This document shows positions 28,542-37,653 of a stretch of 64,000 nucleotides of DNA, in pieces; position 1 is the stretch's first letter; the number at the start of each line of letters is the position of its first letter. The DNA is taken from assembly GCA_019114345.1 (NCBI GenBank), contig DXFS01000010.1, positions 62,001 through 126,000 on the forward strand, given 5' to 3'. Position numbers and translations under genes: made by a program. Under the pieces are notes generated by a model. It searched no databases and was not told the origin of the DNA. It saw nothing but the letters and a program-made list of their open reading frames with translations. This DNA is from Candidatus Agathobaculum pullistercoris. GTDB lineage: Bacteria > Bacillota > Clostridia > Oscillospirales > Butyricicoccaceae.

Positions 28542-29975
28542 ATGAACATAGCAGAGGTGGAGCGTCGGACCGGGCTGACGCGCGCGAACATCCGGTTCTA
28601 CGAAAAGGAGGGGCTGGTCGCGCCCGCGCGCAGCGCGAACGGCTACCGCGATTACACGGAAGCGGATGTGGAGACTCTGCGCAAGGTGCGCCTGCTGCGG
28701 CAGCTGCGGGTGCCGGTCCCCGAGATCCGCGCGGTGCAGGCAGGGGAGCACGCCCTGCCCGATACCGCGGCCAGACAGCTTGACGTGCTCGAGCAGGACA
28801 TCCGCGAGGGACAGCAGGCGTATGCGGCCTGCCGCGCGATCTGCGACGACCGCGCCGAGTGGGACGGGCTGGACGTGGACAAATACCTGTCCATCTCCGT
28901 GCTGCCGTCCTATGCCGTGCCTGCGCCCGGCGAGCAGGACCGCATCCCGCCCGCGGGCTGCCCGTGGCGGCGGTATTTTGCGCGGTCGCTCGACCTGTCG
29001 CTGTACGGCCTGATCTGGAGTATGATGGCGCTGTGGGGATTTCGGATTAATCCGGATGAACAGAGCTTTTGGGTGTGGACACTGCTGTGCAACTATCTTG
29101 CCTGGACATTGACCTTTATCTTTGAGCCTTTGCTGCTGCACCTCTGGGGGACAACGCCCGGCAAATGGGTTTTCGGCCTGTCCGTGCGCGACGAGGATGG
29201 AAAAAAGCTGTCCCTCCGCACTGCGCTTTACCGCACGTTGGGCGTATTTGTTCACGGTATGGGCGGCGGTATTCCGTTTTATGATCTGTACCGCAGCTTT
29301 CAGTGCTACCGGGACTGCACAGTGGAAGAACTGCCGTGGGATCTGGATAATGCCTGCGCGATCGTGGTGCGTGAGCGGGAGACAAAATGGTACCGCATCG
29401 CAGGCTATCTTGTGCTGACCGTACTCACAGCTCTGGCGGATCAGGGCATCACCCTGCGCGCCGAGCTGCCGCCCCATCAGGGCGAGCTGACGCTTGCGGA
29501 ATATGTGGACAACTGCAACGATTATCTGGAATATCGAAATTATCCACCTTATGTGGCAGCAGACGGCACATGGCAGGATCAGCCGACATATGGAAAATGG
29601 TTTGACATGGGGTTGGAGGACTGGTATCCGGTCGTTCATGTCGAAACCGACGAAAACGGCTATGTCTCTGCGGTGACCGTGACCTGCGAGGGGCAGGACG
29701 GTACGTTCGGTCATATGGCGCGGGAAACCGCGTTCTATGCGTTCGCCGCTTCGCATGAACAGTGGGGCGTCATCGACCTGCTGCGCAGCAGAGAACTGGA
29801 GCAGACCGCATGGGATCACTGGGATTACGGCGCGCCCGACACAGAGCAGACCGATATCACCGAGATGGGCGCGCTGGAGATCACGCATAGCTATATGTAC
29901 AGCAACACCAATGCTGACTGGACACAGAAGGAGGCCATGCCTTACCGATCGATCTATACCATCCGCAATAAATAA
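28542..29975 (+). CDS. MerR-family regulator fused to RDD-family membrane domain
   Basis: N-term MNIAEVERRTGLTRANIRFYEKEG; C-term RYFARSLDLSLYGLIW...TTPGKWVFGLSVRDEDGKKLS. Confidence 0.85.
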   Translation: MNIAEVERRTGLTRANIRFYEKEGLVAPARSANGYRDYTEADVETLRKVRLLRQLRVPVPEIRAVQAGEHALPDTAARQLDVLEQDIREGQQAYAACRAICDDRAEWDGLDVDKYLSISVLPSYAVPAPGEQDRIPPAGCPWRRYFARSLDLSLYGLIWSMMALWGFRINPDEQSFWVWTLLCNYLAWTLTFIFEPLLLHLWGTTPGKWVFGLSVRDEDGKKLSLRTALYRTLGVFVHGMGGGIPFYDLYRSFQCYRDCTVEELPWDLDNACAIVVRERETKWYRIAGYLVLTVLTALADQGITLRAELPPHQGELTLAEYVDNCNDYLEYRNYPPYVAADGTWQDQPTYGKWFDMGLEDWYPVVHVETDENGYVSAVTVTCEGQDGTFGHMARETAFYAFAASHEQWGVIDLLRSRELEQTAWDHWDYGAPDTEQTDITEMGALEITHSYMYSNTNADWTQKEAMPYRSIYTIRNK

Positions 29976-30152
29976 AGCAGGGCTGTCCGCCGCAGGCGGA
30001 CAGCTTTTTTGTCAGCAAAAGGCGAAAAAATCCTGCAGGTTACCGGAAATTTATCGAAAAATGCTGATGCAATTTACATACGCCTGATGTATAATAAACC
30101 TGTAATGAAAATGGGGGCTTTTTTGCCCCTGCGGAACGGAAGGATTTTCTGC

Positions 30153-31400
30153 ATGAATCATGTTACTGCCGCCCTGGTTGGCGGCCTGTTTGACGAAGGC
30201 GGCTTCGCCGCCTGGGCGCGTCCGGTGCTGTTCGGCACGGCGGGCGATGCGGTGTGCGGCCTGCTGCCCGATGCGGTGGACGCGTGCTGCTTTGTGCACG
30301 ACGACAGGGAGCCTGCCATTACAGGCGTCCAGAGCCTTGCGCTCGACGCGGCAAACCGCTTTGCCGCGCTGAAAAACCTGCGTGAGAGCGCGCATGCACT
30401 GGTCATCGCTGCGCCGGTCGCGCTGACCGAGGCGGACGCCCTCACCCATCTGGCGGAGACGCATATGCACACCGGCTACGGTGTGAGTGTGCTCACTGCC
30501 GAGCAGCAGGGCTTTGACGAGGAGGGCCAGCCCATCCCGCGCGATGCGCATGTCCTCGCTGCCATGTTCACCCGGGACATGCTGATGAAGGCGCTGGAGA
30601 CCGGCGCGGATACGCTGGACGCGCTGGTCGCGGCGGCGGTTGCTGCGGGCGCGCAGAAGGGCGTTGCGGTCACCAACGAAATCATCGAGATCTGCGACGG
30701 CAGTTCGGCCTATATCGCGCAGCTTGCCATGATCCAGCGGGTCAACTTCAGCCTGATTGAAAAGGGCGTGCAGATCTTTGACCCTGCGAACACCTATATC
30801 GCGCCGGACGCGGATATTGCGCCGGGCGCAACCATCCTGCCGGGGTGTCACATCCGTCCGGGCTGCAAGGTCGGCGCGGGAGCGGTCATCGGCCCGAACT
30901 CCATCCTCGAAAAGGCGGAGATCGGCGCGGGCACCACGGTCAACAACTCGCAGGTTTATGAGTCCAAGGTGGGCGAAAAGGTAACGGTCGGCCCGTTCGC
31001 CTATATCCGCCCGCAGTGCGTGGTGGGGGACGGCTGCCGCATCGGCGACTTTGTTGAGCTGAAGAAGTCCACGATCGGCAACGGCACCAAGGTATCCCAT
31101 CTGACCTATATCGGCGACGCGACCGTCGGTGAGCGGGTCAACTTCGGCTGCGGCACGGTTGTGGTCAACTACGACGGCTACCACAAGTACCAGACCGTGA
31201 TCGGCGACGACTGCTTTATCGGCTGCAACACCAACCTGGTCTCGCCTGTTAAACTGGGCGACCGCGCGTTTACCGCTGCAGGCACAACCGTGACCAAGGA
31301 CGTGCCGGCGGGCGCACTGGCGGTTGCGCGTGCGCGCCAGACCAATATGGAGGGCTGGAACGACCGCCGCATTGCGCTGCACAAGAACGAAAAGAAATAA
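30153..31400 (+). CDS. glmU: GlmU homologue with acetyltransferase beta-helix and degenerate N-terminal domain
   Basis: GVQIFDPANTYIAPDADIAPGA, DFVELKKSTIGNGTKVSHLTYIGDATVG, upstream of prs; lacks the N-terminal LAAGxGTRM motif. Confidence 0.8.
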   Translation: MNHVTAALVGGLFDEGGFAAWARPVLFGTAGDAVCGLLPDAVDACCFVHDDREPAITGVQSLALDAANRFAALKNLRESAHALVIAAPVALTEADALTHLAETHMHTGYGVSVLTAEQQGFDEEGQPIPRDAHVLAAMFTRDMLMKALETGADTLDALVAAAVAAGAQKGVAVTNEIIEICDGSSAYIAQLAMIQRVNFSLIEKGVQIFDPANTYIAPDADIAPGATILPGCHIRPGCKVGAGAVIGPNSILEKAEIGAGTTVNNSQVYESKVGEKVTVGPFAYIRPQCVVGDGCRIGDFVELKKSTIGNGTKVSHLTYIGDATVGERVNFGCGTVVVNYDGYHKYQTVIGDDCFIGCNTNLVSPVKLGDRAFTAAGTTVTKDVPAGALAVARARQTNMEGWNDRRIALHKNEKK

Positions 31401-31498
31401 GGAAGACGGCGCTGCGCCGCGGTATGGCCTGCGGCGGGGCTGTCTGAAGATAGAGAGAAAACAACCCGGATAAAATGAATTATGACGGAGGCTAACCA

Positions 31499-32458
31499 AT
31501 GATTTCTCACGGAAAAAATATCAAAATTTTCTCCGGCAACTCCCATCCCGCGCTCGCGATGCAGATCGCGTCCGCACTTGGCCTGCCGATTGGCAAGGCT
31601 GCGATCTCTACCTTTGCGGACGGTGAGATCTCGGTTTCCATCTCGGAGTCCGTGCGCGGCTCGGACGTGTTTCTTGTGCAGTCCACCTGCGGCCCGGTCA
31701 ACAACAACCTGATGGAGCTGCTCATCATGTGTGATTCCTGCAAGCGCGCATCCGCGGGCCGCATCACAGCGGTCATTCCGTACTTCGGCTATGCGCGTCA
31801 GGACCGCAAGAGCAAGGCGCGCGACCCGATCTCCGCCAAGCTGGTGGCCGACCTGATCACCGCCGCAGGAGCGGACCGTGTGCTCACCATGGACCTGCAT
31901 GCGGCGCAGATCCAGGGCTTCTTCAACATCCCTGTGGACAATATGCTCGGCTCGTCCGTGCTCATCCCATATATTGCGGGCAAGTTCGGCGTCGGCACTG
32001 AGGACACCGTGATCGTCTCGCCCGATCTGGGCTCGGTCACCCGTGCGCGCAAGTTCACGGAAAAGCTGGACATGCCGCTCGCGATCATTGACAAGCGCCG
32101 TCCCAAGGCGAACGTGTCCGAGGTCATGAACATCATCGGCAACGTTGAGGGCAAGAAGTGCATCCTGGTGGACGATCTGATCGACACCGCAGGTACGCTG
32201 GTACATGCAGCAGATGCGCTGGTCGAAAAGGGCGGAGCGACCGAGGTCTACGCCTGCGCAACGCACGGCGTGCTGTCCGGTCCGGCGATCGAGCGTATTG
32301 CAAACAGCCCGATCAAGGAGCTGGCGATCCTCGACACTATCCCGCTGCCGAGCGAGAAAAAGCTGGACAAGATCAAGGTGCTTTCGGTCGCACCTGTGTT
32401 CACCGAGGCGATCGCACGCATTTACGAGGAAGTATCGGTATCTACCTTGTTCGACTGA
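31499..32458 (+). CDS. prs: Ribose-phosphate pyrophosphokinase
   Basis: KIFSGNSHPALA, PYFGYARQDRKSKARDPI, VDDLIDTAGT. Confidence 0.98.
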   Translation: MISHGKNIKIFSGNSHPALAMQIASALGLPIGKAAISTFADGEISVSISESVRGSDVFLVQSTCGPVNNNLMELLIMCDSCKRASAGRITAVIPYFGYARQDRKSKARDPISAKLVADLITAAGADRVLTMDLHAAQIQGFFNIPVDNMLGSSVLIPYIAGKFGVGTEDTVIVSPDLGSVTRARKFTEKLDMPLAIIDKRRPKANVSEVMNIIGNVEGKKCILVDDLIDTAGTLVHAADALVEKGGATEVYACATHGVLSGPAIERIANSPIKELAILDTIPLPSEKKLDKIKVLSVAPVFTEAIARIYEEVSVSTLFD

Positions 32459-32700
32459 GTCGAACAAGGTTACAGGGGGAATCCAATTCCCCCTGTATAC
32501 AAAAACGGGTTCCCACAGGAAACCCGTTTTTGATACCCCCAGGACGCCGCCCAAGGCGGCTGAGTCGGGGTATCCAAAAGCCCGGCAAAACTGGGCTTTT
32601 GGATGAAAATCGCAGGGCGATTTTGACAAAATGCCGCGCGGGTCGCGGCTCGGAATGCGAACGGGGGAGGCGGACAAAAAGTTTGTCCGCCTCCCTTTTT
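32444..32700. repeat. Intergenic string of 8 consecutive hairpins (string 3), first one spanning the prs stop codon
   Basis: ACCTTGTTCGAC-tga-GTCGAACAAGGT; ACAGGGGGAAT-cca-ATTCCCCCTGT; CAAAAACGGGTT..AACCCGTTTTTG; GATACCCC..GCCGCC/GGCGGC..GGGGTATC; CCAAAAGCCC..GGGCTTTTGG; AAAATCGC-agg-GCGATTTT; GCCGCG..CGCGGC; GGGAGGCGGACAAA-aag-TTTGTCCGCCTCCCTTTTT. Confidence 0.85.
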
Positions 32701-32715
32701 GGAAAGGAAGGGTAT

Positions 32716-33243
32716 ATGCGCAAAGCGGCAGCATATTTGGCCGTCAGTCTGGATGGTTTTATCGCGGATAAGGACGGCGGCGTGGGCTGGCTGGATGATT
32801 TCGCAGACGCGCAGGAGGACAGCGGCTACGAAGCATTCGTGCAGACCGTGGACACGGTCGTCATGGGCGGACGGACCTACCGGCAGGTCACACAGGAGCT
32901 TTCGCCGGGTGTATGGCCGTATGAGGGGCTGGACTGCCGGGTCTGGACACATGACAGCGGGCCGCTGCCCCATGCGCAGCGCATCGAGGGAAACCTTGCC
33001 GCGTGGCTGCACGCGGAAAAACAAAAGCCCGGCAGGGACATCTGGCTGTGCGGCGGCACGGAGCTGATTGCAGCGGCAGCCGCCGCGGGAGAAGTCGACC
33101 GCTGGCACCTGACCGTGCTGCCCGTGCTGCTTGGCGGCGGCATCCGGTTGTTCCCGGAGGGGGACAGACAGCAGTTACGCTTGGTGTCCGCGCGGCAGTC
33201 AGGCGGCATTGCGGAACTGGTTTACGAGCAGAAACCGCGGTAA
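32716..33243 (+). CDS. Dihydrofolate reductase family (RibD C-terminal-like) protein
   Basis: AAAYLAVSLDGFIADKDGGVGWLDDF. Confidence 0.88.
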   Translation: MRKAAAYLAVSLDGFIADKDGGVGWLDDFADAQEDSGYEAFVQTVDTVVMGGRTYRQVTQELSPGVWPYEGLDCRVWTHDSGPLPHAQRIEGNLAAWLHAEKQKPGRDIWLCGGTELIAAAAAAGEVDRWHLTVLPVLLGGGIRLFPEGDRQQLRLVSARQSGGIAELVYEQKPR

Positions 33244-33336
33244 AACTGCCGCAGAAACGCATTGTAGCATGCCGGAAACCGGGCGTAGCGGACAAAAACG
33301 CGGCATTCTGCTATGCTGGACGCGAGGTGATGGAAT

Positions 33337-33735
33337 ATGACATTCGGGGAAAAACTGAAAGCACTCCGCGTCAAAGAAGAATACTCGCAGGAGCAGCTCG
33401 CTGCGCTGCTCCACGTCTCGCGGCAGGCGGTGACCAAATGGGAAAGTAATGCGGGCATGCCGGATATCGAGAACATCAAAGCAGTTGCCGACCTGTTCGA
33501 CGTGACGCTGGACTCGCTGCTGCGTGAAGAGGAAGAGCTGGAAACGACCGACGAGAGCCGCTGCTGGAATATTTCGCTGGCCTGCGCGGCGATCGGGTTC
33601 GTGATCGGTTTCCTGCTCAGGGAGATGGACGTGGGCAGCAGCCGCATGATCGGCATGTGCACGCTTGGCGCAGGGCTGGTCGGCTGGGCGCTGTACTATA
33701 TCGCGCTGCAGCTGCGCAAAACAAACAAGAGGTGA
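33337..33735 (+). CDS. XRE-family HTH regulator with C-terminal membrane segments
   Basis: FGEKLKALRVKEEYSQEQLAALLHVSRQAVTKWE. Confidence 0.9.
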   Translation: MTFGEKLKALRVKEEYSQEQLAALLHVSRQAVTKWESNAGMPDIENIKAVADLFDVTLDSLLREEEELETTDESRCWNISLACAAIGFVIGFLLREMDVGSSRMIGMCTLGAGLVGWALYYIALQLRKTNKR

Positions 33736-33739
33736 CAGG

Positions 33740-34522
33740 ATGAAAATTTTAACCATCGGCGACGTGGTCGGCGAGGCGGGGATCGACACCCTGCACGGCC
33801 TGCTGCGCCGCGTCAAGCGCGAGCACGGCGCGGATTTCGTGATCGTTAACGGCGAGAACGCCGCCGGGCGCGGCGTTACCCCGAAGCAGGCGGACGATAT
33901 CTTTGCCGCGGGCGCGGATGTGATCACGCTGGGCAACCATGCGTTTTCTAAGCAGCAGATCGCGCCCTATCTGGACGAGCACCCGGACGTGCTGCGCCCG
34001 GCCAACCTTGCGCCGCAGAGCCCGGGGCAGGGCTGGGGCATTTACGACGGGCCGCAGGGCCTGCGCCTGCTCGTGATGAACCTGATCGGCCGGTGCGACA
34101 TGCACTACGGGCCGGACAACCCGTTTTTGTGCGCGGACAAGATCTTCCGCGAGGCGGAGGGCAGATACGATATCGCCCTGGCGGAGATTCACGCGAATGC
34201 CACGAGCGAAAAGCTCGCCATGGGCTATTATCTGGATGGGCGCGCGTCTGCCGTCTGGGGCACGCACACCCATGTGCAGACCGCGGATAATCGCATAAAC
34301 CCCAGGGGATCGGGTTATATCACGGATATCGGCATGACCGGTCCGGTCGTGTCCGTGTTGGGCGTGTGCGTCGAGCAGTCGATCGCCATGTTCCGCGGCG
34401 ATTTGACCGAATATTTTAAAACCGCCCCCGGCGACTGTGCGCTTTCGGGAGCGGTCTTTGAGATCGGGCGGGACGGGAGATGTTCGGCCGTCACCCGCGT
34501 ATGGGAGCGTTGGAAGCGGTGA
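33740..34522 (+). CDS. YmdB-family metallophosphoesterase
   Basis: MKILTIGDVVGEAG, NGENAAGRG, GNHAF, HANATSEK, GTHTHVQTAD. Confidence 0.92.
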   Translation: MKILTIGDVVGEAGIDTLHGLLRRVKREHGADFVIVNGENAAGRGVTPKQADDIFAAGADVITLGNHAFSKQQIAPYLDEHPDVLRPANLAPQSPGQGWGIYDGPQGLRLLVMNLIGRCDMHYGPDNPFLCADKIFREAEGRYDIALAEIHANATSEKLAMGYYLDGRASAVWGTHTHVQTADNRINPRGSGYITDIGMTGPVVSVLGVCVEQSIAMFRGDLTEYFKTAPGDCALSGAVFEIGRDGRCSAVTRVWERWKR

Positions 34523-36179
34523 GCGCGGCGGCGGCTTCTGCATCTGAACCGTCCGCCTGCCAGTCGTTGTAGTCCGTGATGCCTTCGCCCGCGTTCGGGT
34601 GGAAGTGCGAGTACACCGCGTCGGCTGCAAACAGCGCGATCAGCACCGCGCAGATCGCGTTCTGTTTGGCGGGGGAGAGCTTTTCAATCAGCCCGGCGAG
34701 CAGCGGCCCGGCAAAGTACACGACCGCGCAGCAGGCAAGGCCGAACGTGACCGCGCCCTCCAGGCAGATGCGGCCGTTCAGGTTCATAAAATAGCCGCTG
34801 TAATCCCACCAGCGGATGCCCTTGGTGACCTCGAGGTACCAGCTGGTGAAATACTCGATGATCGAGCACAGCACCATGGATACAAAGAAGGTCGCCACCG
34901 GTTTGGTAAACAGCCGGCGGAGCAGAAACAGCACGATCGCGCCGCCTGCGCCGTAGATCGGCAGCCACGGGCCGAGCATGGTGCCGCGGTTGACGAACAT
35001 GCCTTTGGTAACGATGTGCAGCGCGACCTCCCACAGCCAGCCCGCGATCGAGAACGCGAAAAACAGCAGGATGAGCGTGCGGAGGCAGTAGCGCCGGTTG
35101 TAGTTGAGCTTGTGCTGCTGGGCGAAATGGAACACCGGATCTTCGGGCAGGTGCACGTCTGCGTCGGGCAGCTTGGGCTTGGGACCCTCAGGGGCCGCCT
35201 CGCCAAAGGCCGGAACGGTGAACAGACCCGCAAGCGGCGCGTCAGCCTCGATCTGCGCCTGCCGCAGGGCGGCATACAGCGCGGTATAGGCCGCGGACTT
35301 GTAGCCGTTGACAAACAACAGGCTGAGCAGCCCGACCGCTACGGTTGCAATGGACTGGCACAGCACGATCCTGCCGGTGAGCATACCGATGCCTGTGCCG
35401 AGGATGGAGGCAAGCAGCGTCGGCAAAAAGGCCCAGTGCAGATAGAGCGTCAGGTCGAGCACGAAGCAGCGCCACTTGTTCCCGTTCATCATCTGGCGGG
35501 ACAGCTGGATCGCCTCGGTGGGCTTGGCCTGCGGGTTCTCCGCAAGGATATACGGTACCATGCGGTAGGCGTAAAATTTGATCGGGAAGCCGATGATGGT
35601 ACAGGTCCACAGGATCATGTACACAGAGCGCAGCAGCATGCCCTTGGTCACGTTCCACCAGTTGCCGCGGTAAAACGGCGTGAACATGGCCGCAATGCTG
35701 ATGTTGTCACGCACACGGCTTTCCAGGAAAAACCGCCGCGCGCCGACGGTCAGCGCGCTGAGCACCCAGACCGAAAACCACACGCCGCCCGCGATGCCCG
35801 CGCAGGCAAGCAGGATATCCAGCCAGCCTGCAAAGTCCGAACGCTCAAGCAGCGCGAAGAACGCGGAAAACGGCGCGGTCAGCGTATCGAACAGCGGGCC
35901 GACGCTCTGGCCGGCCGCAGCCCACATGGGATGCGTGCCGTCCATCGGGTCGACGTGCAGCCACTCAAGCAGCAGCTCCCAGTTGGACAGGCTGACTTCC
36001 TGAATGACGACCTGATCGTCCGGCAGCACAGCCGCCGGATTGAATTGGCCGATAAAGTCGGCCGACTGGGCAAATTCTGCTCCGGTAAAGGACAAAAGAA
36101 AGCATACCGCGATCATTGCCGCCCAGTTGCGCAGGAACTGCCGCTTGCCCTGCTTTTTAATCTCTCTTCTTTCCCACAT
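34491..36179 (-). CDS. Multi-domain membrane protein: DUF975-like N-terminus plus ABC_trans_CmpB-like C-terminus
   Basis: MWERREIKKQGKRQFLRNWAAMIAVCFLL...; GWLWEVALHIVTKGMFVNRGTMLGPWLPIYGAGG. Confidence 0.7.
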   Translation of the reverse strand: MWERREIKKQGKRQFLRNWAAMIAVCFLLSFTGAEFAQSADFIGQFNPAAVLPDDQVVIQEVSLSNWELLLEWLHVDPMDGTHPMWAAAGQSVGPLFDTLTAPFSAFFALLERSDFAGWLDILLACAGIAGGVWFSVWVLSALTVGARRFFLESRVRDNISIAAMFTPFYRGNWWNVTKGMLLRSVYMILWTCTIIGFPIKFYAYRMVPYILAENPQAKPTEAIQLSRQMMNGNKWRCFVLDLTLYLHWAFLPTLLASILGTGIGMLTGRIVLCQSIATVAVGLLSLLFVNGYKSAAYTALYAALRQAQIEADAPLAGLFTVPAFGEAAPEGPKPKLPDADVHLPEDPVFHFAQQHKLNYNRRYCLRTLILLFFAFSIAGWLWEVALHIVTKGMFVNRGTMLGPWLPIYGAGGAIVLFLLRRLFTKPVATFFVSMVLCSIIEYFTSWYLEVTKGIRWWDYSGYFMNLNGRICLEGAVTFGLACCAVVYFAGPLLAGLIEKLSPAKQNAICAVLIALFAADAVYSHFHPNAGEGITDYNDWQADGSDAEAAAALTASNAPIRG

Positions 36180-36226
36180 AAAATAAAATGTCCCCTTTTT
36201 GAAATTTTGACAAATGCTGTGGAGTT

Positions 36227-37414
36227 TTGAAAATGCTTGCCTTTATTCTCGCACCTTTTTATGTCTTAGTCAATCTTTATATCGTGCATTGGGTGCTCCG
36301 GTGGACAGGCTGCTGCCATCGTCTGTGCGGCACGCGGGCGTTCCGCGTGCTTTTCTGCGTGGTTTACGCCTTTGCAGCCCTGTCCCCGCTGACCGGCTTT
36401 GCGGTACAGGAGCCGCAGTGGCTGCGGCACGCGCTGAAGCAGGCCGGCAATTACTGGCTTGGCTGGATGCTGTATCTGGTGCTGGCCGTCCTGGTGGTGG
36501 AAGGGCTGCTGTTTGCCGTGCGGCGCATCCGTAGAAAGGATTTCCAGCAGATGCAGCGTGTGCGTCAGGTACAGGGCGGCGTTGCGCTGGTGCTGGTGTG
36601 TGCAGTGTGCCTGTACGGCATGGCCAATGCCGACAGGCTGCGCGTGACCGATTATGAGATCACGCTGGACGGTGCGGGGGAAGATATGACGGTTGCGCTG
36701 CTGGCTGACCTGCATCTGGGATACAGCACAGAGACGGCTTATATCGAGCAGGCTGTGCAGGCGGTAAACAATATGCAGGCCGACCTCGTTGTGATCGCGG
36801 GGGATATTTTCGACAACGAGTATGAAGCCATCCCGGAGCCCGGCCGCATTGCAGCGGCACTGGCCTCTTTGCACAGTACATACGGCGTTTATGCCTGCTG
36901 GGGCAATCATGACGTATCCGAGCCGATCCTGGCGGGCTTCACCTGGGACACGGCGGATGCGGACAAGGACGATCCGCGTATGGAGGCATTTCTCCGGCAG
37001 GCGGGGATCACGCTTCTTGCGGACGAAGCGGTGACACTGGGAAACGGCGTGCAGCTTGTCGGCCGCAAGGACCCGTCGCGGGACAAAAAGCTCGGCGACG
37101 ACCGGCTTTCACCGGAGGCGCTGCTGGAGCCGCTCGACCCGGCGCGGCCTGTTTTCGTGATCGACCACCAGCCGAAGGAGCTGGACGAGCTGGCGGCCGC
37201 AGGAGCGGATCTGGATCTGTCCGGGCATACACATGACGGGCAGATGTTTCCGGGCAACCTGATCATGCCGCTGATCTGGGACAACCCCTGCGGCTGCCTG
37301 CAGGTGGGAGGGATGTACTCGGTCGTGACCTCCGGGCTGGGCGTATGGGGGCCGGATATGCGCGTGGGGACAAAGAGCGAGATTGTCCGCATCACCGTGC
37401 ATTTTGCCGGATAA
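36227..37414 (+). CDS. Membrane-anchored metallophosphoesterase
   Basis: LLADLHLG, VVIAGDIFDN, GNHD, LSGHTHDGQ. Confidence 0.9.
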   Translation: MKMLAFILAPFYVLVNLYIVHWVLRWTGCCHRLCGTRAFRVLFCVVYAFAALSPLTGFAVQEPQWLRHALKQAGNYWLGWMLYLVLAVLVVEGLLFAVRRIRRKDFQQMQRVRQVQGGVALVLVCAVCLYGMANADRLRVTDYEITLDGAGEDMTVALLADLHLGYSTETAYIEQAVQAVNNMQADLVVIAGDIFDNEYEAIPEPGRIAAALASLHSTYGVYACWGNHDVSEPILAGFTWDTADADKDDPRMEAFLRQAGITLLADEAVTLGNGVQLVGRKDPSRDKKLGDDRLSPEALLEPLDPARPVFVIDHQPKELDELAAAGADLDLSGHTHDGQMFPGNLIMPLIWDNPCGCLQVGGMYSVVTSGLGVWGPDMRVGTKSEIVRITVHFAG

Positions 37415-37653
37415 CAACAAATGTCCGCGTGAAGAAAACACGGAAACAGGTACAGAATTTTGTACATTTTGCAAGAAGTTGTCGAAAATCCTGCAAAATA
37501 AACAAAATTAGTTGACGGGACAGGCTGTTTTGCGGTATGCTATAAATGAAGAACAATTGGCCTTGAAGGAAATGAAATTCGGCAAGGCTCTGCATGCACA
37601 CCGGCCGGCTGTCTGGGAGCGCGGCGGCGGTGCCACAAGGAGGAAACAAATAG

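Noticed and set aside
30051-31499. 482-aa minus-strand ORF opposite glmU-like gene
   Set aside because: Shadow ORF with Arg/Asp/His-rich composition typical of antisense frames in high-GC genomes.
34599-36230. 543-aa plus-strand ORF opposite the membrane protein
   Set aside because: His/Arg/Gln-rich shadow translation; the minus strand encodes a coherent multi-TM protein.
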